A DNA stretch of 64,000 nucleotides from positions 62,001 to 126,000 of the forward strand of contig MBPM02000008.1 of NCBI GenBank assembly GCA_001695595.3. The letters run 5' to 3'. Position 1 is the stretch's first letter; every line of letters starts with the position of its first letter. The notes under the pieces were generated by a model, which was not told the origin of the DNA, did not search any database, and was given only the letters and a program-made list of their open reading frames with translations. The position numbers and the translations under genes are program-made. Origin of the DNA: Plasmopara viticola (lineage: Eukaryota; Oomycota; Peronosporomycetes; Peronosporales; Peronosporaceae). Shown in pieces: positions 20,887-34,332 of the stretch.

Positions 20887-21126
20887 TGTTAATTGTTTGA
20901 GGCCGGAAGGTAAGGGAGGCTGAAGAAGCGAAGTGAAGGGTCGTTTGCGTTGAAGTTAATTTGGAAGTGATTGATTTATTGGGGTTTAAAGTCCTTCAAC
21001 TCGTAACCACTCATTCTACATAACGTAATTACCTTAAACAGTAAAAAGTAAAATCTATGTTGAACCGCGGTTCGGATTGGACCGGGTTGGGTTGTGTACA
21101 TTACCTGAAACCCATAACCCTCAATA
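20887..21126 (-). repeat. Array 1 LTR1 (outer, 3' side)
   Basis: 240 bases, shorter than the other three LTRs by a ~24-base deletion near 20955. It differs from them at several single bases (CCTTCAAC, AAACAGT, GTACATT). Its outer end TGTTA meets GCTCC. Confidence 0.92.
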
Positions 21127-21133
21127 CACCCCC

Positions 21134-24100
21134 TCAATGCGAACCGGCTTGTATGCCAAGCGCCGCTGTCATGGTTTTGTGGCGCGGTCCTGGTAAGCCT
21201 TTCGTCATAATGTCCGCCAGCATGATTTCGGTCTCGCAGTACTCAAGATGTATTTCGCCTTGCTTGACTTTGTCGCGAATGTGATGGTACTTGATGTCGA
21301 TATGTTTGGCTCGGCCGTGATTGACAGGATTCTTGGTCATCTTGAGGCAAGACTGGTTGTCATCAAGAATCTTGAGCTCCGGTCCAGGCTCACCTGCCGC
21401 ATCCAGAATCTCGCACAGTAAGCGATGAACCCATTTACCTTCTTTAACCGCTAAGCTTAGAGCAATGTACTCAGCTTCGCTGGTTGACAATGAAACGCTT
21501 GACTGCTTTTTACTTCCCCAGCTTACCGGAGCATTCATCAGTATGAAAGCGAATCCAGAAGTCGACTTGCGGTCGGTGTGATCACCTGCCCAACCAGCGT
21601 CCGAGTATCCACAAAAATTGACTTTGTTGCCGGGCTGAAAGCAGATTCCATGAGACTTTGTACCTTGCAGATAGTAAAATATACGCTTGACTGCAGTCCA
21701 ATGCTCAATCTGTGGGTTTTTCATAAACCTTGAAACATAGCCAACTGCAAACGAAATGTCCGGCCGCGTCGCTGTTGTCAAATGCATTAGAGCTCCGACC
21801 ACTTCTCGAAATGGCGCGTTTACCTTGGTCGGAGAGTCGCTTGGCACAAGCTTTGTGCTGATGTCTGTTGGACTTATAACTGACTTGCAATCATCCATAC
21901 CAAATCGCTTGAGAATGTCATTGATGTATCGCCGTTGACACATTGTAACACTGCCGTTGTCATTGTCTACAAGCGCGATGCCCAGGATAAACGCGCACTT
22001 GCCACTGTCGGTCATCTCAAAGCGATTCTTTAAGGCAATTTTCGTATCCACAATCAATGCTGTTGAACTCCCGGTAATCAAAACATCATCGACATATACC
22101 AGAAGTAGCGCGCAGCCGTTGTTCGAAACCTTGATGTAAAGGCACGGATCGAAGGCTGAAACTTGATTTCCAATCGAGCACACAAACTCATCGAAAGTCT
22201 CATTCCATACGCGAGAAGCTTGTTTCAGACCATAAATTGCCTTGTCGAGTACAAGACAGTCAAATTCTTTGTCAAGTTCAACTCCTTCTGGTGTAGTGCA
22301 GTAAACAACTTCCTTCATCCTTCCATACAGAAAAGCTGTCACAACGTCCAATTGATCAAGTGGCCACTCAAAGTACTTCGTCAAAGCGATGACCATCCGT
22401 AACGTCACGTACTTGACCACAGGCGAATACGTTTCTGTATAGTCGATTCCGTATTTTTGTCGAAAACCCTATGCCACGAGTCGAGCCTTGTATTTCTCGA
22501 TTGAGCCGTCGGCCTTTCGCTTGATCTTAAAAACCCACTTAGTTCCGATAGCTTGAAGTCCTGATGGCAACTTTGCAGCTCGAAAGACTTGACGAAGCCG
22601 CATTTAATCAAGTTCCGCACGAATGGCTTTGCGCCAGTGAAGCTGATCGGGTCCACTTATAGCTTCTTGATAAGTGGTTGGCTCGGAGAAGTCGTAAGCT
22701 TTGACAGCGTTCGCACTCGCACGCCAGAATGTCGGTGAAGTTGAGTCGATGTTTTCGTCTTCGGAAGCCTGTGATTCTTGATTAATGCTAGATCCTGATT
22801 GCATACGAGACTGTCGCTTGGTTCGACGTGAGTCCATTTCTTCAGGAGCACTTGTTTCATCCAGTCCTGCTTCACGATACTCGGGACTTGAAGCTCTTCC
22901 TGATTGACGCTGCTTGCGCTTACCTGTTTGCTTGAAGTTCGTCGTGTATGTGAAGCCTTCGTCTTCTATTTCGAGTGAGTCGAAGTCCATGTTGCTTCCT
23001 CAATTTCGTCAAAAATGTTGACTTCCAAATCACCAAAACTTGATTCATCAAACTTTACGTCCCGACTGATCACTATTTGCTGAGTTTGAATGTCGTAGAT
23101 TCGATATGCTTTGGACACTTCTTCATAGCCCACAAACACACCAACGCGAGACTTGGGGTCCCACTTGAGCCTCTTCTCCTTCGGAGTCAAAACGTAGGCC
23201 CGACACCCAAAGACACGCATATGTCCAACGCTTGGCTTGAGCTTGTGAATGATCTCGAATGGAGTCTTGTTCTTGATTTTTGGTGAGGAAAGGCGGTTCT
23301 TGATGTATATTGCAGTCATAGCGACCTCTCCCCAAAAACTCTTGTCCAGTTTAGCGTGATGTAGTATGCTGCGTCCAATAGTCACAATCGTCCTTATTGC
23401 GCGCTCAGCTGTTCCGTTCGTTTGATGCGCATATGGGACTGTTACCTGCTGCTCAAAACCCTCGTTCTCGTAAAAGACCTTTAACGAGTTGGTTGCAAAC
23501 TCACGAGCTCCGTCATGACGTACGAACTTGACTTTCCTTCCAAACTAAGTCTGAACCTTCAAAATGTAAGTCTTGATTGCATCTTCGCTGTTCGATCTGG
23601 CTTGCAAGCAGAAACCCTTCATACATCCACTGGCCTCATCCACACTTAGTAGGAGATACTTGCTTCCTTCAAGTGATACTTACTCCATTGGGCCGCAGAT
23701 GTCAAAGTGGAGAAGCTCAAAGAAAGCAAATCGACGCTTGTCAGGATTACTTGGAAACGGTTTCTGGACCATCTTGCCCTCTTGGCACCCGCGACAAATG
23801 TTTGACAGAGTTGACATTGATGCATCACGAACGTCTTTAATCATTCAACCAGCAATCATTTTGCGGAGCACATCACTAGGCGCGTGACCCAATCGTGCAT
23901 GCAGGTCAATCTTTTTACTTAAATCAGTCATATTAGCCGATGGCCGTAAAGTCCGTAGCCAGTAAAGACCGTCAACTAGGTCGGCTGTTGCCACTATCTC
24001 TTTCGAATTTTTCGACTCAATGTCCATGCGGGCACCGTCAAACACCACTTGGAAGCAACCGCATTTTTTAATCTGCGGGACAGAGAGCAGGTTCTTGCTC

Positions 24101-25187
24101 ATCTTTGGAACGTAAAGCGCATCTTTGATTTCAAGGTCGCGTATGTCACCGTTGGGTAGCACCACCCGCTCAAAAATGGTTCCCACACCCATAATTGCAG
24201 TCTTGCTTCCATCTGCTACCGCAAGTTCGCCACATTTTGTTCATCGAGAGTCCGAAACTTGGACTTGTCGTAGCAAATGTGGTGTGTGGCACCACTGTCA
24301 ATGGCCCACATGCCTGGCATATCTTTGCCCGAAGACAGCTCGCATTCCAATGATACTGCAAATGCGATCCGATCGTAATCGTTGTCGTTGTTGTACCGAA
24401 ACTGTACATTACTTGCTCCGCGTCCACGATTTTGTACGCCGCGTCGAGCTCCTCGATTGTCATCCTTTTACTTGGTCCAGCATCGTTCCATCGTATGCCC
24501 CAATTTACCACAATATGTGCATTGGCGGGACTCTCTTTCGGCACTGAACGCCTTGGCTGCGTCTTCAGTTTTCACCGCTGGAGTCCTCTCACCTTGTCGC
24601 TTGATGTGCTCATTTGTCAGCACCTTCACAACGTCTTGCGTCCGCAATTCTGCACTGCTCATCTCCAAGTTAAGCACGACGTTCTCGTAGCTTTCTGGTA
24701 GACTCCGAAGCAGACAAATCACGACGTCCTCATCCTCCATCTTGGCACCGATACTGCTTAGCTTGGCGCTGATGTTGAGAACCTCATTGCAGTGATGCAA
24801 GACGTTGTCGCCTTCCGCCATTTCCATGCTGAAAAGTTGGCGCTTCAGGTAAATGCGACCAGCCTTTTGCGACCCGCCGTAAAGTGTTTTGATACTGATC
24901 CAGGCAGCATAGGCTTCTTCGCAGTTGTCGACTACATGATGATAGTCCGCGTCCATATGTAGTAGCATCAAGCCGAACGCAATGTTGCTGGCTCTGACGT
25001 ACTCATCGCTGGCGCGAGCATCAGTGAATGTCGGCGTGACCTCCCGATTCACCACGTGCCACACCGACTTGGTGAGAAACACGCCGCGCATGTACCGGCA
25101 CCACGTAGCGTAGTTATCCCCGTTGAATTTGTCGACAAGTACTTTTGACGAAACATCTTGCGTGGAAGACATGGTTGTTGGGCTCAT
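21134..25187 (-). pseudogene. Array 1 unit 1 gag-pol, family A, broken
   Basis: Gag from MSPTTMS (25187) with CCHC knuckle near 24490-24530, protease IDSG near 24290, integrase HARLGH near 23890 and catalytic regions near 23720, 23515 and 23410, RT with [10 protein letters not shown] and YVDD (about 22086-22100), RNase H to TGA 21134-21136. Nonsense codons at 24468-24470, 23845-23847, 23680-23682, 23545-23547, 22604-22606 and 22469-22471; frameshifts near 24237 and 22975. RT-RNase H from 22420 to the end is open. This unit differs from units 2 and 3 mainly in its RNase H third. Confidence 0.93.
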
Positions 25188-25191
25188 AACC

Positions 25192-25455
25192 TGGTAATTG
25201 TTTGAGGCCGGAAGGTAAGGGAGGCTGAAGAAGCGAAGTGAAGGGTCGTTTGCGTTGACGCGAAGACACTTGACTGAGAGGAAGTAAATTTGGAAGTGAT
25301 TGATTTATTGGGGTTTAAAGTCCTACAACTCGTAACCACTCATTCTACATAACGTAATTACCTTAAACCGTAAAAAGTAAAATCTATGTTGAACCGCGGT
25401 TCGGATTGGACCGGGTTGGGTTGTGTACTTTACCTGAAACCCATAACCCTCAATA
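25192..25455 (-). repeat. Array 1 LTR2 (internal, shared)
   Basis: 264 bases; serves at once as 5' LTR of unit 1 (PBS 25178-25191) and 3' LTR of unit 2 (purine tract at 25456). It looks identical to LTR3. Confidence 0.93.
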
Positions 25456-25462
25456 CGCCCCC

Positions 25463-28400
25463 TCAATGCGAACCGGCTTGTATGCCAAGCGCCGCTGTCA
25501 TGGTTTTGTGGCGCGGTCCTGGTAAGCCTTTTGTCATAATGTCCGCCAGCATGTTTTCGGTCTCGCAATATTTAAGATGTGTTTCGCCACGCTTGACTTC
25601 GTCGCGAATGTGGTGGTACTTGATGTCGATATGTTTGGTTCGGCCGTGATTGACAGAATTCTTGGTCATCTTGAGGCAAGACTGGTTGTCATCAAGAATC
25701 TTGAGCTCCGGTCCAGGCTCACCTGCCGCATCCAAAATCTCGCACAGTAAGCGATGAACCCACTTTCCTTCTTGAACCGCTAAGCTTAGAGCAATGGACT
25801 CAGCTTCGCTGGTTGACAATGAAACGCTTGACTGCTTTTTACTTCCCCAGCTTACCGGAGCACTCATCAGTATAAAAGCGAATCCAGAAGTCGACTTGCG
25901 GTCGGTGTGATCACCTGCCCAATCAGCGTCCGAGTATCCACAAAAATTGACTTTGTTGCCGGGCTGAAAGCAGATTCCGTGAGACTTTGTGCCTTGCAGA
26001 TAGCGAAATATACGCTTGACTGCTTTCCAATGCTCAATCTGTGGGTTTTCCATAAATCTTGATGCGTAGCCAACTGCAAACGCAATGTCCGGCCGCGTCG
26101 CTGTCGTCAGATGCATTAGAGCTCCGACCGCTTCTCGAAATGGCGCGTCAACCTTGGTTGGAGAGTCGCTTGGCACAAGCTTTGTGCTGATGTCTGTTGG
26201 ACTTATAACTGACTTGCAATCATCCATACCAAATCGCTTGAGAATGTCATTGATGTATCGCCGTTGACACATTGTAACACTGCCGTTGTCATTGTCTACA
26301 AGCGCGATGCCCAGGATAAACGCGCACTTGCCACTGTCGGTCATCTCAAAGCGATTCTTTAAGGCAATTTTCGTATCCACAACCAATGCTGTTGAACTCC
26401 CGGTAATCAAAACATCATCGACATATACCAGAAGTAGCGCGCAGCCGTTGTTCGAAACCTTGATGTAAAGGCACGGATCGAAGGCTGAAACTTGATATCC
26501 AATCGAGCACACAAACTCATCGAAAGTCTCATTCCATACGCGAGAAGCTTGTTTCAGACCATAAATTGCCTTGTCGAGTACAAGACAGTCAAATTCTTTG
26601 TCAAGTTCAACTCCTTCTGGTGTAGTGCAGTAAACAACTTCCTTCATCCTTCCATACAGAAATGCTGTCACAACGTCCAATTGATCAAGTGGCCACTCAA
26701 AGTACTTCGTCAAAGCGATGACCATCCGTAACATCACGTACTTGACCACAGGCGAATACGTTTCTGTATAGTCGATTCCGTATTTTTGTCGAAAACCCTA
26801 TGCCACGAGTCGAGCCTTGTATTTCTCGATTGAGCCGTCGGCCTTTCGCTTGATCTTAAAAACCCACTTAGTTCCGATAGCTTGAAGTCCTGATGGCAAC
26901 TTTGCAGCTCGAAAGACTTGACGAAGCCGCATTTAATCAAGTTCCGCACGAATGGCTTTGCGCCAGTGAAGCTGATCGGGTCCACTTATAGCTTCTTGAT
27001 AAGTGGTTGGCTCGGAGAAGTCGTAAGCTTTGACAGCGTTCGCACTCGCACGCCAGAATGTCGGTGAAGTTGAGTCGATGTTTTCGTCTTCGGAAGCCTG
27101 TGATTCTTGATTAATGCTAGATCCTGATTGCATACGAGACTGTCGCTTGGTTCGACGTGAGTCCATTTCTTCAGGAGCACTTGTTTCATCCAGTCCTGCT
27201 TCACGATACTCGGGACTTGAAGCTCTTTCTGATTGACGCTGCTTGCGCTTACCTGTTTGCTTGAAGTTCGTCGTGTATGTGAAGCCTTCGTCTTCTATTT
27301 CGAGTGAGTCGAAGTCCATGTTGCTTCCTCAATTTCGTCAAAAATGTTGACTTCCAAATCACCAAAACTTGAATCATCAAACTTTACGTCCCGACTGATC
27401 ACTATTTGCTGAGTTTGAATGTCGTAGATTCGATATGCTTTGGACACTTCTTCATAGCCCACAAACACACCAACGCGAGACTTGGGGTCCCACTTGAGCC
27501 TCTTCTCCTTCGGAGTCAAAACGTAGGCCCGACACCCAAAGACACGCATATGTCCAACGCTTGGCTTGAGCTTGTGAATGATCTCGAATGGAGTCTTGTT
27601 CTTGATTTTTGGTGAGGAAAGGCGGTTCTTGATGTATATTGCAGTCATAGCGACCTCTCCCCAAAAACTCTTGTCCAGTTTAGCGTGATGTAGTATGCTG
27701 CGTCCAATAGTCACAATCGTCCTTATTGCGCGCTCAGCTGTTCCGTTGGTTTGATGCGCATATGGGACTGTTACCTGCTGCTCATACCCTCGTTCTCGTA
27801 AAAGACCTTTAACGAGTTGGTTGCAAACTCACGAGCTCCGTCATGACGTACGAACTTGACTTTCCTTCCAAACTAAGTCTGAACCTTCAAAATGTAAGTC
27901 TTGATTGCATCTTCGCTGTTCGATCTGGCTTGCAAGCAGAAACCCTTCATACATCCACTGGCCTCATCCACACTTAGTAGGAGATACTTGCTTCCTTCAA
28001 GTGATACTTACTCCATTGGGCCGCAGATGTCAAAGTGGAGAAGCTCAAAGAAAGCAAATCGACGCTTGTCAGGATTACTTGGAAACGGTTTCTGGACCAT
28101 CTTGCCCTCTTGGCACCCGCGACAAATGTTTGACAGAGTTGACATTGATGCATCACGAACGTCTTTAATCATTCAACCAGCAATCATTTTGCGGAGCACA
28201 TCACTAGGCGCGTGACCCAATCGTGCATGCAGGTCAATCTTTTTACTTAAATCAGTCATATTAGCCGATGGCCGTAAAGTCCGTAGCCAGTAAAGACCGT
28301 CAACTAGGTCGGCTGTTGCCACTATCTCTTTCGAATTTTTCGACTCAATGTCCATGCGGGCACCGTCAAACACCACTTGGAAGCAACCGCATTTTTTAAT

Positions 28401-29514
28401 CTGCGGGACAGAGAGCAGGTTCTTGCTCATCTTTGAACGTAAAGCGCATCTTTGATTTCAAGGTCGCGTATGTCACCGTTGGGTAGCACCACCCGCTCAA
28501 AAATGGTTCCCACACCCATAATTGCAGTCTTGCTTCCATCTGCTACCGCAAGTTCGCCACATTTTGTTCATCGAGAGTCCGAAACTTGGACTTGTCGTAG
28601 CAAATGTGGTGTGTGGCACCACTGTCAATGGCCCACATGCCTGGCATATCTTTGCCCGAAGACAGCTCGCATTCCAATGATACTGCAAATGCGATCCGAT
28701 CGTAATCGTTGTCGTTGTTGTACCGAAACTGTACATTACTTGCTCCGCGTCCACGATTTTGTACGCCGCGTCGAGCTCCTCGATTGTCATCCTTTTACTT
28801 GGTCCAGCATCGTTCCATCGTATGCCCCAATTTACCACAATATGTGCATTGGCGGGACTCTCTTTCGGCACTGAACGCCTTGGCTGCGTCTTCAGTTTTC
28901 ACCGCTGGAGTCCTCTCACCTTGTCGCTTGATGTGCTCATTTGTCAGCACCTTCACAACGTCTTGCGTCCGCAATTCTGCACTGCTCATCTCCAAGTTAA
29001 GCACGACGTTCTCGTAGCTTTCTGGTAGACTCCGAAGCAGACAAATCACGACGTCCTCATCCTCCATCTTGGCACCGATACTGCTTAGCTTGGCGCTGAT
29101 GTTGAGAACCTCATTGCAGTGATGCAAGACGTTGTCGCCTTCCGCCATTTCCATGCTGAAAAGTTGGCGCTTCAGGTAAATGCGACCAGCCTTTTGCGAC
29201 CCGCCGTAAAGTGTTTTGATACTGATCCAGGCAGCATAGGCTTCTTCGCAGTTGTCGACTACATGATGATAGTCCGCGTCCATATGTAGTAGCATCAAGC
29301 CGAACGCAATGTTGCTGGCTCTGACGTACTCATCGCTGGCGCGAGCATCAGTGAATGTCGGCGTGACCTCCCGATTCACCACGTGCCACACCGACTTGGT
29401 GAGAAACACGCCGCGCATGTACCGGCACCACGTAGCGTAGTTATCCCCGTTGAATTTGTCGACAAGTACTTTTGACGAAACATCTTGCGTGGAAGACATG
29501 GTTGTTGGGCTCAT
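25463..29514 (-). pseudogene. Array 1 unit 2 gag-pol, family A, broken
   Basis: Same layout and the same six nonsense codons as unit 1, shifted by about 4328 bases (28795, 28173, 26933 and 26798 among them). Private changes: one G missing near 28434 (CTTTGAACG), one base missing near 27785, Glu-Ser for Glu-Tyr in the RNase H catalytic stretch (SEAESIALS, shared with unit 3). RT-RNase H is open from 26749 to 25463. Confidence 0.93.
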
Positions 29515-29518
29515 AACC

Positions 29519-29782
29519 TGGTAATTGTTTGAGGCCGGAAGGTAAGGGAGGCTGAAGAAGCGAAGTGAAGGGTCGTTTGCGTTGACGCGAAGACACTTGA
29601 CTGAGAGGAAGTAAATTTGGAAGTGATTGATTTATTGGGGTTTAAAGTCCTACAACTCGTAACCACTCATTCTACATAACGTAATTACCTTAAACCGTAA
29701 AAAGTAAAATCTATGTTGAACCGCGGTTCGGATTGGACCGGGTTGGGTTGTGTACTTTACCTGAAACCCATAACCCTCAATA
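29519..29782 (-). repeat. Array 1 LTR3 (internal, shared)
   Basis: 264 bases, shared by unit 2 (5' side) and unit 3 (3' side). No target duplication is present on either side. Confidence 0.93.
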
Positions 29783-29789
29783 CGCCCCC

Positions 29790-32700
29790 TCAATGCGAAC
29801 CGGCTTGTATGCCAAGCGCCGCTGTCATGGTTTTGTGGCGCGGTCCTGGTAAGCCTTTTGTCATAATGTCCGCCAGCATGTTTTCGGTCTCGCAATATTT
29901 AAGATGTGTTTCGCCACGCTTGACTTCGTCGCGAATGTGGTGGTACTTGATGTCGATATGTTTGGTTCGGCCGTGATTGACAGAATTCTTGGTCATCTTG
30001 AGGCAAGACTGGTTGTCATCAAGAATCTTGAGCTCCGGTCCAGGCTCACCTGCCGCATCCAAAATCTCGCACAGTAAGCGATGAACCCACTTTCCTTCTT
30101 GAACCGCTAAGCTTAGAGCAATGGACTCAGCTTCGCTGGTTGACAATGAAACGCTTGACTGCTTTTTACTTCCCCAGCTTACCGGAGCACTCATCAGTAT
30201 AAAAGCGAATCCAGAAGTCGACTTGCGGTCGGTGTGATCACCTGCCCAATCAGCGTCCGAGTATCCACAAAAATTGACTTTGTTGCCGGGCTGAAAGCAG
30301 ATTCCGTGAGACTTTGTGCCTTGCAGATAGCGAAATATACGCTTGACTGCTTTCCAATGCTCAATCTGTGGGTTTTCCATAAATCTTGATGCGTAGCCAA
30401 CTGCAAACGCAATGTCCGGCCGCGTCGCTGTCGTCAGATGCATTAGAGCTCCGACCGCTTCTCGAAATGGCGCGTCAACCTTGGTTGGAGAGTCGCTTGG
30501 CACAAGCTTTGTGCTGATGTCTGTTGGACTTATAACTGACTTGCAATCATCCATACCAAATCGCTTGAGAATGTCATTGATGTATCGCCGTTGACACATT
30601 GTAACACTGCCGTTGTCATTGTCTACAAGCGCGATGCCCAGGATAAACGCGCACTTGCCACTGTCGGTCATCTCAAAGCGATTCTTTAAGGCAATTTTCG
30701 TATCCACAACCAATGCTGTTGAACTCCCGGTAATCAAAACATCATCGACATATACCAGAAGTAGCGCGCAGCCGTTGTTCGAAACCTTGATGTAAAGGCA
30801 CGGATCGAAGGCTGAAACTTGATATTCAATCGAGCACACAAACTCATCGAAAGTCTCATTCCATACGCGAGAAGCTTGTTTCAGACCATAAATTGCCTTG
30901 TCGAGTACAAGACAGTCAAATTCTTTGTCAAGTTCAACTCCTTCTGGTGTAGTGCAGTAAACAACTTCCTTCATCCTTCCATACAGAAAAGCTGTCACAA
31001 CGTCCAATTGATCAAGTGGCCACTCAAAGTACTTCGTCAAAGCGATGACCATCCGTAACGTCACGTACTTGACCACAGGCGAATACGTTTCTGTATAGTC
31101 GATTCCGTATTTTTGTCGAAAACCCTATGCCACGAGTCGAGCCTTGTATTTCTCGATTGAGCCGTCGGCCTTTCGCTTGATCTTAAAAACCCACTTAGTT
31201 CCGATAGCTTGAAGTCCTGATGGCAACTTTGCAGCTCGAAAGACTTGACGAAGCCGCATTTAATCAAGTTCCGCACGAATGGCTTTGCGCCAGTGAAGCT
31301 GATCGGGTCCACTTATAGCTTCTTGATAAGTGGTTGGCTCGGAGAAGTCGTAAGCTTTGACAGCGTTCGCACTCGCACGCCAGAATGTCGGTGAAGTTGA
31401 GTCGATGTTTTCGTCTTCGGAAGCCTGTGATTCTTGATTAATGCTAGATCCTGATTGCATACGAGACTGTCGCTTGGTTCGACGTGAGTCCATTTCTTCA
31501 GGAGCACTTGTTTCATCCAGTCCTGCTTCACGATACTCGGGACTTGAAGCTCTTCCTGATTGACGCTGCTTGCGCTTACCTGTTTGCTTGAAGTTCGTCG
31601 TGTATGTGAAGCCTTCGTCTTCTATTTCGAGTGAGTCGAAGTCCATGTTGCTTCCTCAATTTCGTCAAAAATGTTGACTTCCAAATCACCAAAACTTGAT
31701 TCATCAAACTTTACGTCCCGACTGATCACTATTTGCTGAGTTTGAATGTCGTAGATTCGATATGCTTTGGACACTTCTTCATAGCCCACAAACACACCAA
31801 CGCGAGACTTGGGGTCCCACTTGAGCCTCTTCTCCTTCGGAGTCAAAACGTAGGCCCGACACCCAAAGACACGCATATGTCCAACGCTTGGCTTGAGCTT
31901 GTGAATGATCTCGAATGGAGTCTTGTTCTTGATTTTTGGTGAGGAAAGGCGGTTCTTGATGTATATTGCAGTCATAGCGACCTCTCCCCAAAAACTCTTG
32001 TCCAGTTTAGCGTGATGTAGTATGCTGCGTCCAATAGCACAATCGTCCTTATTGCGCGCTCAGCTGTTCCGTTCGTTTGATGCGCATATGGGACTGTTAC
32101 CTGCTGCTCAAAACCCTCGTTCTCGTAAAAGACCTTTAACGAGTTGGTTGCAAACTCACGAGCTCCGTCATGACGTACGAACTTGACTTTCCTTCCAAAC
32201 TAAGTCTGAACCTTCAAAATGTAAGTCTTGATTGCATCTTCGCTGTTCGATCTGGCTTGCAAGCAGAAACCCTTCATACATCCACTGGCCTCATCCACAC
32301 TTAGTAGGAGATACTTGCTTCCTTCAAGTGATACTTACTCCATTGGGCCGCAGATGTCAAAGTGGAGAAGCTCAAAGAAAGCAAATCGACGCTTGTCAGG
32401 ATTACTTGGAAACGGTTTCTGGACCATCTTGCCCTCTTGGCACCCGCGACAAATGTTTGACAGAGTTGACATTGATGCATCACGAACGTCTTTAATCATT
32501 CAACCAGCAATCATTTTGCGGAGCACATCACTAGGCGCGTGACCCAATCGTGCATGCAGGTCAATCTTTTTACTTAAATCAGTCATATTAGCCGATGGCC
32601 GTAAAGTCCGTAGCCAGTAAAGACCGTCAACTAGGTCGGCTGTTGCCACTATCTCTTTCGAATTTTTCGACTCAATGTCCATGCGGGCACCGTCAAACAC

Positions 32701-33842
32701 CACTTGGAAGCAACCGCATTTTTTAATCTGCGGGACAGAGAGCAGGTTCTTGCTCATCTTTGGAACGTAAAGCGCATCTTTGATTTCAAGGTCGCGTATG
32801 TCACCGTTGGGTAGCACCACCCGCTCAAAAATGGTTCCCACACCCATAATTGCAGTCTTGCTTCCATCTGCTACCGCAAGTTCGCCACATTTTGTTCATC
32901 GAGAGTCCGAAACTTGGACTTGTCGTAGCAAATGTGGTGTGTGGCACCACTGTCAATGGCCCACATGCCTGGCATATCTTTGCCCGAAGACAGCTCGCAT
33001 TCCAATGATACTGCAAATGCGATCCGATCGTAATCGTTGTCGTTGTTGTACCGAAACTGTACATTACTTGCTCCGCGTCCACGATTTTGTACGCCGCGTC
33101 GAGCTCCTCGATTGTCATCCTTTTACTTGGTCCAGCATCGTTCCATCGTATGCCCCAATTTACCACAATATGTGCATTGGCGGGACTCTCTTTCGGCACT
33201 GAACGCCTTGGCTGCGTCTTCAGTTTTCACCGCTGGAGTCCTCTCACCTTGTCGCTTGATGTGCTCATTTGTCAGCACCTTCACAACGTCTTGCGTCCGC
33301 AATTCTGCACTGCTCATCTCCAAGTTAAGCACGACGTTCTCGTAGCTTTCTGGTAGACTCCGAAGCAGACAAATCACGACGTCCTCATCCTCCATCTTGG
33401 CACCGATACTGCTTAGCTTGGCGCTGATGTTGAGAACCTCATTGCAGTGATGCAAGACGTTGTCGCCTTCCGCCATTTCCATGCTGAAAAGTTGGCGCTT
33501 CAGGTAAATGCGACCAGCCTTTTGCGACCCGCCGTAAAGTGTTTTGATACTGATCCAGGCAGCATAGGCTTCTTCGCAGTTGTCGACTACATGATGATAG
33601 TCCGCGTCCATATGTAGTAGCATCAAGCCGAACGCAATGTTGCTGGCTCTGACGTACTCATCGCTGGCGCGAGCATCAGTGAATGTCGGCGTGACCTCCC
33701 GATTCACCACGTGCCACACCGACTTGGTGAGAAACACGCCGCGCATGTACCGGCACCACGTAGCGTAGTTATCCCCGTTGAATTTGTCGACAAGTACTTT
33801 TGACGAAACATCTTGCGTGGAAGACATGGTTGTTGGGCTCAT
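29790..33842 (-). pseudogene. Array 1 unit 3 gag-pol, family A, broken
   Basis: Carries the same nonsense set (33123, 32500, 31260 and 31125 among them). Private changes: one base lost near 32036 (AATAGCACAATC) in the integrase region, and Glu for Gly in CSIEYQVSAF near 30825. It is nearly identical to unit 2 in RNase H and to unit 1 at 32100-32115, so sequence has been exchanged between units. Confidence 0.93.
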
Positions 33843-33846
33843 AACC

Positions 33847-34110
33847 TGGTAATTGTTTGAGGCCGGAAGGTAAGGGAGGCTGAAGAAGCGAAGTGAAGGG
33901 TCGTTTGCGTTGACGCGAAGACACTTGACTGAGAGGAAGTAAATTTGGAAGTGATTGATTTATTGGGGTTTAAAGTCCTACAACTCGTAACCACTCATTC
34001 TACATAACGTAATTACCTTAAACCGTAAAAAGTAAAATCTTTGTTGAACCGCGGTTCGGATTGGACCGGGTTGGGTTGTGTACTTTACCTGAAACCCATA
34101 ACCCTCAATA
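33847..34110 (-). repeat. Array 1 LTR4 (outer, 5' side)
   Basis: 264 bases, one private change (CTTTGTTGAACC for CTATGTTGAACC). The outer end CAATA meets GCTCC, which fixes the sense start of family A LTRs at TATTG. Confidence 0.93.
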
Positions 34111-34115
34111 GCTCC
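34111..34115. repeat. Target duplication of Array 1, right copy (GCTCC)
   Basis: Pairs with 20882-20886. Confidence 0.9.
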
Positions 34116-34332
34116 CTCTAAGCCAATGATTTATCTAAGCCAATCAGAGAGACTTACAATCCTGGCGCAATCATCTTTCCATCCGGGCGCAATCATCTTT
34201 CCATTCTGAAACCGATCTTTTGCCCATCTTGAACCCGCTCATTCAGTCAGTCATCAATTGATTGCAGATACCCGTACTTACCGATATATAGCCGCTGGTC
34301 GAGGCGTTTCTGCGCCAGCATCTTCGACAACA
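34116..34332 (-). repeat. E8 3' LTR, right piece
   Basis: Continues the E8 3' LTR from CTCTAAGCC to GACAACA, then the purine tract (sense CGAGTGGGAG) at 34333-34342. The U3 repeat and the stretch GATATATAGCCGCTGG match the E8 5' LTR at 59663-59964. Confidence 0.88.

Larger units (their letters stand above)
20887..34110 (-). mobile_element. Array 1: tandem array of three family A elements sharing LTRs
   Basis: Order LTR1-unit1-LTR2-unit2-LTR3-unit3-LTR4. The repeat period is 4327-4329 bases (gag starts at 25187, 29514, 33842). One target duplication (GCTCC) flanks the whole 13.2 kb, and none lies between units. All units carry the same nonsense codons. This fits one insertion, decay, then expansion by unequal crossing-over between LTRs. 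Confidence 0.93.

Noticed and set aside
24125..24547. Plus-strand frame of 140 codons conserved in all three Array 1 units (also at 28452 and 32780)
   Set aside because: It lies antisense to the protease-gag region; conservation reflects the recent triplication, and it has no recognisable domain.
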